Shown piece after piece: positions 1 to 8,472 of a stretch of 64,000 nt of DNA (positions are counted from its first letter, which is position 1; every line of letters begins with the position of its first letter). The stretch is from CANLDA01 sp964021645. Lineage in GTDB: Bacteria > Pseudomonadota > Alphaproteobacteria > Rhodobacterales > Rhodobacteraceae. Both the position numbers and the translations under genes were made by a program. The stretch covers positions 44,470-108,469 of the forward strand of contig CAXIAD010000001.1 in assembly GCA_964021645.1 (NCBI GenBank), given 5' to 3'. The notes under the pieces were generated by a model that was not told the origin of the DNA, did no database searches, and saw only the letters and a program-made list of their open reading frames with translations.

Positions 1-2
1 CG

Positions 3-695
3 GGGCAAGTTGCCACCGCCATGCTAGAGGCCGGGCGCGCCACGATCATGGACGGCGTGCCAGAATTCGAGGTGGCGCTGGCAACCTCACAGGCGGGCAC
101 GCGCAAGGCGGCAGAACTGTTGACCGCGCATTACAATGACACATGCATGTCGCCCAACACACATTTCCTGCAAATCATGGCCTCGGGCAAAGAGATCATA
201 AAGCCGCATCACCGTGCCTCAACCAAGATCATGAAGCACGGCGAGCCGGTATTTCTGTGCTTTTGCGGGATGACCAATTTTCACCGTTTCAAGCTGGGTT
301 TTGACCGTACCTTTTGGATTGGTGAAATCGCCGACAATGAGCAGGCCAAGGTCTATGAGGTGGCGGTGGCCAGTCAGGCCGCAGCCCTTGCAGCCCTAAA
401 ACCGGGGGTCAGCGCGGAATCTGTGCACGCGGCATATGCCGAGGTTATTCAAGACGCGGGGTTTGATTATCCGTTTAGATGTGGCCGCGCGACCGGGTAT
501 AGTTTTCTTGAGAAACCGCAATTGGTGACCGGCGACACAACCATCATTCAGCCCGGCATGGTATTGGCGGTAGATGGGTCTGTCACGCTCGCAGGGTCAT
601 TCCGCGCGCAGGTGGGCGATAGTTTCATCATAACCGAGGATGGGTATGAGCAAATCACCCATCACCCAAAGGATTTGAATAGCGTCATCCTATAG
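3..695 (+). CDS. Creatinase-like M24 family protein (5' end outside window)
   Basis: This is the C-terminal ~230 residues of a pita-bread-fold (peptidase M24 / creatinase) protein. The reading frame is open to the left edge, so the true start lies outside the window and the ATG at 21 is probably internal. The fold is suggested by the order of a SPNTHF stretch, an FDRTFW segment, the GRATGYSF segment and PGMVLAVDGS near the end. The usual M24 metal ligands (D, D, H, E, E) do not appear at the expected places: the His of the GHxxG-type motif reads GRATGYSF and the usual VEP reads VDG. That fits the metal-free creatinase branch better than an aminopeptidase. The family is fairly clear; the substrate is unknown. 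It converges with the next gene and looks unrelated to the polysaccharide locus. Confidence 0.75.
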   Translation, partial: GQVATAMLEAGRATIMDGVPEFEVALATSQAGTRKAAELLTAHYNDTCMSPNTHFLQIMASGKEIIKPHHRASTKIMKHGEPVFLCFCGMTNFHRFKLGFDRTFWIGEIADNEQAKVYEVAVASQAAALAALKPGVSAESVHAAYAEVIQDAGFDYPFRCGRATGYSFLEKPQLVTGDTTIIQPGMVLAVDGSVTLAGSFRAQVGDSFIITEDGYEQITHHPKDLNSVIL

Positions 696-724
696 GGGCG
701 TTGTGCGGGTATGGCCGACCCCAG

Positions 725-2458
725 TTAATTAACATTCGCGCAATCAAATATAATCACTTCGCGCTCCAGAAACAGGGGTTTTCGGGGCGCGATAACATGG
801 GCCGCTGTGCACGTCTGGGCAAGGGACGCATAGAATTTCCGGAACGTGGCAGAGGGTGTTTCGTTGATAAGATACTCAAGATGCGAAACAACTATGACGT
901 CAAACCCCTGCGCGACCCAATGCTTTACCTGCCATTCCTGTTTTTGTAGCGGCCAGGCATAGGGCTTAACCTTGCCCTTTAATTCCTCATCCGTGGCATC
1001 CTCTAGCCCGAACATCACACCCGGCATGGGAATGTGAAACACCGATCCTGTTACATCTGTTTGGATCGTGCGTTCTGGCGCACGCTCTGGCATTTGCACA
1101 TCATATTTTGCTGCCAACCCATCCAGTCGTGCAAATTCAAATGCCTGTGCTGCCATGGTTTTGGGAATGTCCAACACCACGCCGGTTAACACCTTGCGAT
1201 CCGCGTATTCCTGCGAAATGATGCGGCTGATATCCTGCGTCACAGGGGCTGCTAGGGTTTGGCCCCATAACAACACCAGTGCATAGATCGACAGAGCCGC
1301 CGAGATGCCCAAGGCCCCCCATGCGATACCAGACACGGCCCTGCGGGCATGACCCGCCAGATCCACCAGCGCCAAGGCCGCCAGCAGTTGCATCACCATG
1401 AAGAAACTGATCCACAAATGCTCTGGCTGACGTAAACGCACGACGGCGGCCAATAGCAATATGCCCACGCCTGTCACCAGCCACAGCGCCATCAGGGCAC
1501 GTCGTTGCGGCAACCGACTGGCACCCGACATCAACAGTACCGGCAAGAGCAAAAACGCGATGACCATCACGCCATTGATCCCCCATTGCAAATGCGTCGC
1601 GCGATCCAGCCATAGGCCCATCGCTTGCCACAGGCTTGCGTCTTCTTGCACGGACATCACCGCCTGAATTTTCTGAAATGTAATGAAATTCTCAAAATCC
1701 AGCACAATGCCGATATTCAGCACGGGCCACGCCACAAGGATCGTTAGCAATGAGGTGCCCAGCGCCCGTAAATATCCCCGCCCGCCAGTTTGCGGCAGCA
1801 ACAACGCCCCGTGGGCAATCAGCAGCGGCACCAGAAAAAACACGAGTGAATGTTTAAAGCTAAGCCCGATCACAACCACCAGCCCCAGCATCACATCAAG
1901 GCGCATAGAGGCAGGCACCCGCATGCGCTGCAAAAACACCAAAACGATCAAAATCGTCGCCGTTGCTAGCGGCACATCCCCCTTAGCGATAAACGAGAAA
2001 TACACCCCAAGCGGTGTGATTCCCACCATCACACCAACAATGGCGGCCCGCGCAACAGATTGCTTTAACCCCCGTGCAATCACAAATGCCAATGGGGCAA
2101 TCAGTGCGCCCATCGCGCCGGTTAAGAATCTGGCGGTGATGTAAAAAATCGTCGGGTCATCAAAATACTGTGCGCGAAAATCGCCCGCGCTTTGCCACCA
2201 CGACAGGCCCTTGCCTACGGCGAATAACCCGGCAAACCCAACCGCATTGATGTAATTCAACAGCGGCGGATAGAAATGTTGTCCGGGGATTAATTGGCCC
2301 GTCATGGCCTTGGCCGCGTCATTCATCCGCTCGTCGCCATGAAAATACCCATAGTCGACCCCAACGGACCGAATGGCCCAGGCCCCGATGAACAACAGCA
2401 GCAAAACCAGATTTTCACGTCGCATTAATTTCACCACACCATCCCATAAGCAGCCCAT
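725..2458 (-). CDS. GT-C fold membrane glycosyltransferase (ArnT/PMT-like)
   Basis: This 577-residue integral membrane protein has about 11-12 hydrophobic segments and an early luminal-type acidic motif, HGDE, near residues 40-43. A FYPPLLNY stretch follows soon after, typical of GT39/GT83-type enzymes that use polyprenyl-phosphate sugars as donors. The enzyme would transfer a sugar on the periplasmic side to a glycan or lipid acceptor. It is divergent from the HAD-UbiA gene and the SMR-type transporter, which look able to make and flip just such a donor. The start is uncertain: ATG 2458 gives the longest frame, and ATG 2425 (MRREN) would place the first membrane segment closer to the N-terminus. 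The fold is well supported; the transferred sugar is unknown. Confidence 0.75.
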   Translation of the reverse strand: MGCLWDGVVKLMRRENLVLLLLFIGAWAIRSVGVDYGYFHGDERMNDAAKAMTGQLIPGQHFYPPLLNYINAVGFAGLFAVGKGLSWWQSAGDFRAQYFDDPTIFYITARFLTGAMGALIAPLAFVIARGLKQSVARAAIVGVMVGITPLGVYFSFIAKGDVPLATATILIVLVFLQRMRVPASMRLDVMLGLVVVIGLSFKHSLVFFLVPLLIAHGALLLPQTGGRGYLRALGTSLLTILVAWPVLNIGIVLDFENFITFQKIQAVMSVQEDASLWQAMGLWLDRATHLQWGINGVMVIAFLLLPVLLMSGASRLPQRRALMALWLVTGVGILLLAAVVRLRQPEHLWISFFMVMQLLAALALVDLAGHARRAVSGIAWGALGISAALSIYALVLLWGQTLAAPVTQDISRIISQEYADRKVLTGVVLDIPKTMAAQAFEFARLDGLAAKYDVQMPERAPERTIQTDVTGSVFHIPMPGVMFGLEDATDEELKGKVKPYAWPLQKQEWQVKHWVAQGFDVIVVSHLEYLINETPSATFRKFYASLAQTCTAAHVIAPRKPLFLEREVIIFDCANVN

Positions 2459-2621
2459 TCACCACCAACATTTCACCCACTTTAGTGACGCCTTAACGCC
2501 ACATGGGTGAAAACACCGCATTCCTTGTCAAACAAAACCACAATTGGGTCAATTTTTTGGTGTCATCATGCACTAGACCGGGCAAAGTCGCCCCATAACA
2601 GTAAAATTGAGACGTAACATC

Positions 2622-4076
2622 ATGGACGCTGTCCCGACAGACATTCACATACCACTTTTTGTGGATCTTGACGGCACGTTGATCAGAACCGACGTCGCCC
2701 AAGAGTTGCTGGTCAAAAGCCTTGGCACTCCCTCGCAAATCGGCGCGACGGTTGCGGCGGGCATGTCTGGCCGCGCGTCTCTTAAACATTTTCTGGCCAG
2801 CGCGAATGAGTTTGATGCGGCAACCCTGCCCTATCATCAGCAGGTTTTGGATTATTTAGCCGTAGAAAAGGCCAAGGGCCGCACAGTGATTTTGGCCACA
2901 GCCGCCGACATCGTTGTGGCGACCAAAATCGCCGACCATCTAGGTCTGTTTGATCAGGTCATTGCCTCGGATCAGCATCGCAATCTGAAAGGCGCGCAAA
3001 AACTTGCCGCCATTCGTGAAATCGCCGATGGCCCGTTTGAATATCTGGGTGATGCACGCGCCGATCTGCCGATCTGGCAGGAGGCCGCTGTTGTGGGTTT
3101 TGTGAACCCCTCCGCAGCGACCCGCGCAGCTGCCCCCAAAAACACCAAGGTGTCGCTGGATATTGGCGATAAACCACCGCTTGTACGGTCCATCATAAAG
3201 GCGATGCGCCCGCATCAATGGACCAAAAATTGCCTGATATTTCTGCCGCTGTTTTTCTCTCATGGATATACCGACGGGGCGCGCGTTTTGAATGCGGTGA
3301 TCGCCTTTGGCCTGTTTTGTCTGTTTGCCTCCTCCATCTATATCATCAACGATCTTCTGGATATCGAGGCCGATCGCCAACACGCCAAGAAACGCCACCG
3401 CCCCTTTGCTGCCGGGCGTATGTTGCCCGTTCAGGGTGTAGTTACAGCCATCGGGCTGGCCGCCTTTGCATTCTTCATAAGTATGTCGTTACTAAGCGTT
3501 GCTATGTCGTTGATTTTCCTACTTTATATAGTGATTACAACGCTATATTCGGTCTGGCTGAAACATTACTCGACCATAGATGTGATCACCCTGACCTGCC
3601 TATATACCCTGCGTATTGTGGCTGGGGGCGTTGCAATTTCAGCCGTATTATCACCGTGGTTGTTGAACTTTTCACTGTTCTTTTTCCTCAGCCTTGCCCT
3701 GATGAAACGCTACATAGAATTGGTGCGCGTGCAAAAGGCAGGCAAGGAAAAATCCCGCGGGTATTACGTCACTGACCTACAGGCCGTTTTGCCAATGGGG
3801 ATCGCCAATGGCGGCCTCGCGGTGCTTACGCTGACACTATACCTAAACAGCGAATACGTGGCGCAAACCTATGCCTCGCCAACATTGCTATGGTTGGTTG
3901 CGCCGCTAACATTGTTCTGGGTGTACAGGGCATGGATCTGGGCATTGCGTGACAAAATCGACGATGATCCGGTGGTATTTGCCCTGCGCGATAAAATCAG
4001 CCGCCTGACGTTATTTCTGACATGCGCATTGGTTATCAGCGCGAAATTCATCTCATTGGAGGCATGGTTTCAATGA
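2622..4076 (+). CDS. HAD phosphatase-UbiA prenyltransferase fusion (DPPR synthase-like)
   Basis: This 484-residue two-domain protein has an N-terminal HAD domain (about 8-185) with the nucleophile motif DLDGTL at 15-20 and the later GDARADLP acidic motif. The C-terminal UbiA membrane domain (about 195-484) begins with MRPHQWTKN and contains NDLLDIEAD at 243-251, the Asp-rich motif that binds polyprenyl substrate and Mg. The RPHQWTKN signature is typical of decaprenyl-phosphate phosphoribosyltransferases. Those enzymes make polyprenyl-phosphoryl-phosphoribose, which a phosphatase must then dephosphorylate; the fused HAD domain could do that step (inference). ATG 2622 was chosen because it begins the HAD domain; a TTG at 2607 is the only nearby alternative. 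The stop overlaps the next start as ATGA, so the two genes are probably translationally coupled. Confidence 0.85.
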   Translation: MDAVPTDIHIPLFVDLDGTLIRTDVAQELLVKSLGTPSQIGATVAAGMSGRASLKHFLASANEFDAATLPYHQQVLDYLAVEKAKGRTVILATAADIVVATKIADHLGLFDQVIASDQHRNLKGAQKLAAIREIADGPFEYLGDARADLPIWQEAAVVGFVNPSAATRAAAPKNTKVSLDIGDKPPLVRSIIKAMRPHQWTKNCLIFLPLFFSHGYTDGARVLNAVIAFGLFCLFASSIYIINDLLDIEADRQHAKKRHRPFAAGRMLPVQGVVTAIGLAAFAFFISMSLLSVAMSLIFLLYIVITTLYSVWLKHYSTIDVITLTCLYTLRIVAGGVAISAVLSPWLLNFSLFFFLSLALMKRYIELVRVQKAGKEKSRGYYVTDLQAVLPMGIANGGLAVLTLTLYLNSEYVAQTYASPTLLWLVAPLTLFWVYRAWIWALRDKIDDDPVVFALRDKISRLTLFLTCALVISAKFISLEAWFQ

Positions 4077-4438
4077 CGCTAAACGGGTTTATTCTGATTG
4101 TGATCAGCGTGACATTCTCGGCCTTTGGACAAACCGCCTTTAAGATCGGCGTTGACCGGATCACCCTGCCGAGTGTCGCCAGCATGATGGACAAATTACT
4201 GGGGTTCGCCAGCTCGCCCTTTGTGCTGCTTGGGCTATCGATGTACGGAATTGGCACGGTGTTTTGGCTATTGGCCTTGCGTCAAATGGACCTGTCACTT
4301 GCCTATCCGTTTGTTGCGCTCAGCTTTATCATTGTGTTCATGATCGGTGTTTTTGGCCTTGGAGAGCCGGTGAACCCGACAAAAATCGCCGGATTGGCAA
4401 TCATCACCCTTGGAATGATCGTTTTGTCGCGCGCTTGA
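4073..4438 (+). CDS. Small SMR/EamA-type transporter, ArnE/ArnF-like
   Basis: This 121-residue protein has four predicted membrane helices, the size and layout of the small multidrug resistance/ArnE-ArnF class. It has an FGQTAFK motif in helix 1, a LAYPF segment before helix 4 and a GL..I..G..VLS end. ArnE/F proteins flip undecaprenyl-phosphate-aminoarabinose, and a similar lipid-sugar flipping role fits here because the gene overlaps the UbiA gene (ATGA at 4073-4076) and a GT-C enzyme lies nearby. GGAGG at 4058-4062, 10 bases ahead, supports ATG 4073 over the in-frame ATG 4064, which is only one base from the SD. Such proteins usually act as hetero- or homodimers, and no second SMR gene is present. 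A simple drug-efflux role cannot be excluded. Confidence 0.75.
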   Translation: MTLNGFILIVISVTFSAFGQTAFKIGVDRITLPSVASMMDKLLGFASSPFVLLGLSMYGIGTVFWLLALRQMDLSLAYPFVALSFIIVFMIGVFGLGEPVNPTKIAGLAIITLGMIVLSRA

Positions 4439-4466
4439 TGTACCGCGCGCGCCAAAATTGCCCTGA

Positions 4467-5231
4467 TTAGTAGCTGATCACACCTTCGGCCTTGTTCAAC
4501 ACAACACCCAGCAATGGCTTTATCCCGCCCAAAAGCCGCTCTGCCTCCAACACTTCCTCGGCTTTGGACTTACCCCCGCCAACTACATAGATCACACCAT
4601 CAACATTGGGTAAGAACGCGACCAGATCGTCATGCTCCAGCACGGCTGGCACATCAAAGATCATCATCTCAGGGCAGAACACATCTTGCACTTCGTCCAG
4701 CACTTCGGATGTCATGGCCTCTTGCAGCAATTCCGCTGGGTTTTCGGCAGGCTCTTTCACCAGCCCAAGCGCAAGGTTATGCCCCACACGTTGCAAAAAA
4801 TCCTCGGGCGCGATGTGACCACCCAGATATTCCTGCATGTCTGCCTCGGGTGTCACGCCAAATAACTTGGCCAGCATTGGCGTGCGCAAATCGAAATCCA
4901 TCAAAACCGTTCGGCATGAATCCCGACGCGCCAGGGCCACCGCCAAATTAGCCGCGACAAAGCTTTTGCCGCATCCGCTAGTCGGGGATGAAATCGCAAC
5001 GCGCGTCCAGCCATTTTCACGCATCGCCAACAATAAACGCGTGCGCAGCATGTCAAACGACACATGCGCAGGGTCATTTCTGGCGGCGCTGACGATCCGG
5101 TTTTTGGCGAGATGTTTATCACTGAGCTGAGCAGGTTTCATCGCCTGCCATACCAGATCAAGATCCTGCAACGCCGGAACCTGATGTTCGGCACGATCTG
5201 CGCCTTCTGATGCCACGGGTGTATCATTCAT
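4467..5231 (-). CDS. Tyrosine-kinase-like capsule/EPS ATPase (CpsD/ExoP C-domain type)
   Basis: This 254-residue cytoplasmic P-loop protein is of the BY-kinase/CpsD family that pairs with Wzz-type co-polymerases. It has a Walker A (SPTSGCGKS, 82-90), a Walker A' (VLMDFDLR, 109-116) and a Walker B-like IFDVP (191-195). An FDMLRTRLL segment lies just before the P-loop, as in ExoP. In most proteobacteria this domain is fused to the membrane co-polymerase; here it is separate and about 13 kb from the Wzz gene. The C-terminal tyrosine cluster that is normally autophosphorylated is absent, and only a single Tyr at the last position (254) remains. ATG 5231 was chosen because AAGGAG lies 12 bases upstream. 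It is the last gene of the minus-strand EPS operon after a 125-base gap. Confidence 0.85.
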   Translation of the reverse strand: MNDTPVASEGADRAEHQVPALQDLDLVWQAMKPAQLSDKHLAKNRIVSAARNDPAHVSFDMLRTRLLLAMRENGWTRVAISSPTSGCGKSFVAANLAVALARRDSCRTVLMDFDLRTPMLAKLFGVTPEADMQEYLGGHIAPEDFLQRVGHNLALGLVKEPAENPAELLQEAMTSEVLDEVQDVFCPEMMIFDVPAVLEHDDLVAFLPNVDGVIYVVGGGKSKAEEVLEAERLLGGIKPLLGVVLNKAEGVISY

Positions 5232-5356
5232 GCTGTGTTTCTGCTCCTTGGGGCGACTTGCAACATTCGACCCCATACTCGTTTTACATCATCAATTTTT
5301 GGCTATGGTGCTACGCGACATTCCGGTCAAAATGATGGCACACCCTTGGCCTTGCG

Positions 5357-7483
5357 TCAAAATCCGAAAAGATTTGCCTCTGAAATTGCTTTCCTAACAA
5401 ACTGCGCGCGGTCCGCCTCTGGTGTCCAGCCAAGAACCATCTTGGGGTGTTGGTTGTTAAACGCCGAAAAATGCGCCCGCGATTTCCAATCCCTACGTGA
5501 GGCCCTAACCGCGCCCTGTTTACCCAGAACATAGCGTTTCAGCGTGTATTTGATCGCATCCGCCATCCAGAATGCTGTCAAATTCCCCGCGCTCACATCA
5601 ATGTGCGCGCCAAGCGCATCATGAACCGCATCAAAATATCCACGCGCTGACAGCATGGGATCACCAACAAGATTAAAGCTTTTACCCACGGCAGCATCCA
5701 CTGTCATCATGCTGATCAGCCCATCAACCACATCGTCAATCAACACAAACGGCAATATATGCCGCCCGTTTCCCCAGATGCGCACGGCCCCCGCGCCATG
5801 CCAACGCCCGATGCCCCAATGTTGCAACGGACCCCCCGCGCCAACCACAATGCCGGGCCGCGCGATCACCAGCGGCAAGCCCCGATCCCGGTGCATCGCC
5901 AGCAACCGTTCTTCGCACATCGCCTTGGATCGCGCATATAGGTTTCGATCGGTCATATCCGCGCCAAATCCGGTTGTTTCGGTAATCGTAACCGATGCCT
6001 CAGACATATCATAAGACGCGATTGTCCCCGTATAAACGAACCGCTTTACCCCCGCCTCAAGGGCGGCTTTTGCGATGCGTTCCGTCACGCCGACATCGTT
6101 TTTCAGGCAGTCTTCCCATGTCCCGTCCAGCGATTTACCGAGGTGATACACCGCCTCAATTCCCGCCATCGCGCCCTGCATGGCCTGATCATCATGCAAC
6201 GATGCTGAATACAGCTCCACATGGTCGGCAATGTCGTCAAACGGGCCAGTGCGCCCCCGACTTAGCACACGCACATCATGACCAGCCGCGACCAAGCCAC
6301 GGGTCAACCCGCGTCCGATAAACCCTGTTCCACCAATCACCAGAACGGTTGGCTTTGGTGTATTGCGACTCGCAGGTACGGGTTTCGCACCCTGCTCGGG
6401 CAGCAATGCCAACGTGTCATCTATGCCCTTCATCACCGTGACGGCCGCGTTGATGTTAAACCGTTGATCAACGGGGGTGCCGTTTTGGATGGCTGTATAA
6501 AACGCCCCAATCGCCCCCCGAAAGCTAAGGCCATAGGGGGATTTTCGGTTCAACGAGGATAGTTGTCGTGCGCCGTTCACCACGCCTTCGCGCAGGTGCC
6601 GCCCAGCCAAGCCGACCTGTTTGCGCAGCGGGTTCAGAATGATGTCAGATGCATTCTCCCCCTCAACAATCAACGTATCGGCGGCATAATCAAACCGCGC
6701 CCGCCCGGTAGATCCGCGCACCGTGACCGACCGATCATCGACGGTTTCCACCATCGACAGGTTCAATGTCACATCTACATCACCCGCACGTGCAATAATG
6801 CGCCATGACTGAGGGCGTGCTGTATCTGCGGGCAGCTCAATCGGTTTGCCCAAGCTCAAATATTCAATCTCCAGCGGGCCAAATAGATCAACAGCAAAGC
6901 CAAACAAATGCGGCCCCAACTCCAACAGCAAATTCCGGGTTTCACGCATCAGCCACAGCCCGAATGGCCCGGACCGCAACGGTGCAAGCGGGAAATGCCA
7001 ATTGATTTCAGCCGACCCAATGCGGCCCAATTGACCCGATGAAACCAGCGATTGCAGACGTTCATAGGATGGCATGCCCATAAAGTTATGCCCGGCGGCA
7101 ACCTGTTTGGCGGCCTGATCCGCAGCACTGGCAATCGCCACTGTATCAGCGTGCGACAACGCGACAGGTTTCTCGACAAAGCAATGCATTCCGGCCGCCA
7201 AACACGCCTGAGCAAGGGCCGCGTGTGAATCCGGTGGGGTCAAAATATGCACCGCATCCAACTGACCCGCCGCCAGCATCTCATCCAGATCAGCATAGGC
7301 CTGCGCCCCATTTGCATCGGCCAACCCGCGCGCCGCCGCCATCGACATATCGCACACCGCGACCAGATCGACGCCGGACGTGGCCCGTATGGCCTCCGCA
7401 TGCCAATCGGCAATATATCCCGCACCAATGATGGCAGTACGAACTGGAGCTTGGGTCATCGTATTATTCTCTTTCTCAGGCAT
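5357..7483 (-). CDS. Gfo/Idh/MocA oxidoreductase-SDR epimerase fusion
   Basis: This 708-residue protein has two complete NAD(P)-binding enzymes in tandem. Residues 13-365 are a Gfo/Idh/MocA sugar dehydrogenase with a Rossmann GAGYIA (20-25) and the EKP motif (104-106) whose Lys is usually catalytic. Residues 379-708 are an extended SDR with GGTGFIG (384-390) and YARSK (516-520), the Tyr/Lys pair of epimerases and dehydratases. Such a protein could oxidise a nucleotide sugar and then epimerise or reduce it without releasing the keto intermediate (inference). The same operon also carries a stand-alone SDR and a stand-alone Gfo/Idh protein. It starts 8 bases after the upstream GT2 stop. ATG 7459 (MTQAPV), preceded by an AAAGAG, is an alternative start. 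Confidence 0.88.
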   Translation of the reverse strand: MPEKENNTMTQAPVRTAIIGAGYIADWHAEAIRATSGVDLVAVCDMSMAAARGLADANGAQAYADLDEMLAAGQLDAVHILTPPDSHAALAQACLAAGMHCFVEKPVALSHADTVAIASAADQAAKQVAAGHNFMGMPSYERLQSLVSSGQLGRIGSAEINWHFPLAPLRSGPFGLWLMRETRNLLLELGPHLFGFAVDLFGPLEIEYLSLGKPIELPADTARPQSWRIIARAGDVDVTLNLSMVETVDDRSVTVRGSTGRARFDYAADTLIVEGENASDIILNPLRKQVGLAGRHLREGVVNGARQLSSLNRKSPYGLSFRGAIGAFYTAIQNGTPVDQRFNINAAVTVMKGIDDTLALLPEQGAKPVPASRNTPKPTVLVIGGTGFIGRGLTRGLVAAGHDVRVLSRGRTGPFDDIADHVELYSASLHDDQAMQGAMAGIEAVYHLGKSLDGTWEDCLKNDVGVTERIAKAALEAGVKRFVYTGTIASYDMSEASVTITETTGFGADMTDRNLYARSKAMCEERLLAMHRDRGLPLVIARPGIVVGAGGPLQHWGIGRWHGAGAVRIWGNGRHILPFVLIDDVVDGLISMMTVDAAVGKSFNLVGDPMLSARGYFDAVHDALGAHIDVSAGNLTAFWMADAIKYTLKRYVLGKQGAVRASRRDWKSRAHFSAFNNQHPKMVLGWTPEADRAQFVRKAISEANLFGF

Positions 7484-7491
7484 TCAACCGC

Positions 7492-8472
7492 CTACTTATA
7501 CTCAATAATTCGCATTTTGCGGCCACGCAGCCGCCGCCATGCAAAAACCATCATGCCAATGATGTTCGGAAACTTTGACAGACTCAAAAACGCTGCCTGC
7601 TGACGCGCGGTATCCTTAGGCAAACCATCAGTTACCAACCCTTTTACCGTGCGCAGATACGACACGGCATATAGCCCGATGACCGCCGCAACCACCCACG
7701 CAGACCACGCCATACCAATCAGCGCAATGCCCGGTAAAACCCCGCCAAACACCATAACCCGGCGACGTTCCTTGCTGAAATAGGGCGGGTGCATCGTGCC
7801 GACCTGCGCAAAGCCGTGACCGCTGCGAATGGCACGCTGCCACCATTGGCCAAACCGCGTCATATCCGCGTCATGCCGGGTCATCTTTTCGGGCAGGCGG
7901 TGTATTTTCCTGCCCGCCTTGCGCAGGCGAATGCAAAACTCATCATCTTCTGCGGCGATCACCGAGGGATCAAATCCTCCCGCCTCCTCAAACGCCACAG
8001 ACCGCACGGCCATATCCCCACCACAGGTCAGAATATCCCCCGCAGGTCGATGCCATTCAAAATCACAAAGCGCGTTGTAAATGGATCGCTCTGGGTGAAT
8101 TTCTGATCGCCACCCCGTGATAATCCCGCAGGTTTCATCTGCCTGTAACGCCGTCACCGCCTGCGCGACCCACCCCGATTCAACGATGCAATCGCCATCA
8201 AAAAAATGCACAAATTCAGGTAAATCACCGCTTTTCTTTAGCGCTTCAAACCCGGCATTGCGCCCACGCGCGGCGGTAAACGGGCGATCTGGTGACAGCT
8301 CCACAACTTGCGCACCGAGGTCGCGCGCCGCCTGCACGCTTTGATCCGTTGAACCGGAATCCACATAAACAATCTGCGCCACCTGCCCTGCCAATGACGT
8401 CAGGCACGCAACTAAACGCGCGCCCTCATTGCGGCCAATGACAACGGCGGCAATTTTCGCAGTATCGCTCAT
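7492..8472 (-). CDS. Glycosyltransferase family 2, membrane anchored
   Basis: This 326-residue GT-A fold transferase has an N-terminal VVIGRNEG motif and VDSGSTD near residue 40, the usual nucleotide-binding pieces of family 2. It has the metal-binding DGD near residue 93, inside VHFFDGDC, and an acceptor-region ED (AAEDDEF). One or two hydrophobic segments near residues 240-275 suggest anchoring to the inner membrane, as in ExoO-like EPS transferases. Its start overlaps the stop of the upstream GT4 gene as ATGA (8469-8472), so the two are coupled. The sugar donor and linkage cannot be read from the sequence. The role is most likely addition of one residue to the lipid-linked EPS repeat on the cytoplasmic face. 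Confidence 0.85.
   Translation of the reverse strand: MSDTAKIAAVVIGRNEGARLVACLTSLAGQVAQIVYVDSGSTDQSVQAARDLGAQVVELSPDRPFTAARGRNAGFEALKKSGDLPEFVHFFDGDCIVESGWVAQAVTALQADETCGIITGWRSEIHPERSIYNALCDFEWHRPAGDILTCGGDMAVRSVAFEEAGGFDPSVIAAEDDEFCIRLRKAGRKIHRLPEKMTRHDADMTRFGQWWQRAIRSGHGFAQVGTMHPPYFSKERRRVMVFGGVLPGIALIGMAWSAWVVAAVIGLYAVSYLRTVKGLVTDGLPKDTARQQAAFLSLSKFPNIIGMMVFAWRRLRGRKMRIIEYK

Noticed and set aside
6350..6380. Possible sequencing artefact joining Gfo/Idh and SDR genes
   Set aside because: The linker is continuous in frame with proline-rich sequence and both domains keep complete motifs, so a real fusion is simpler.
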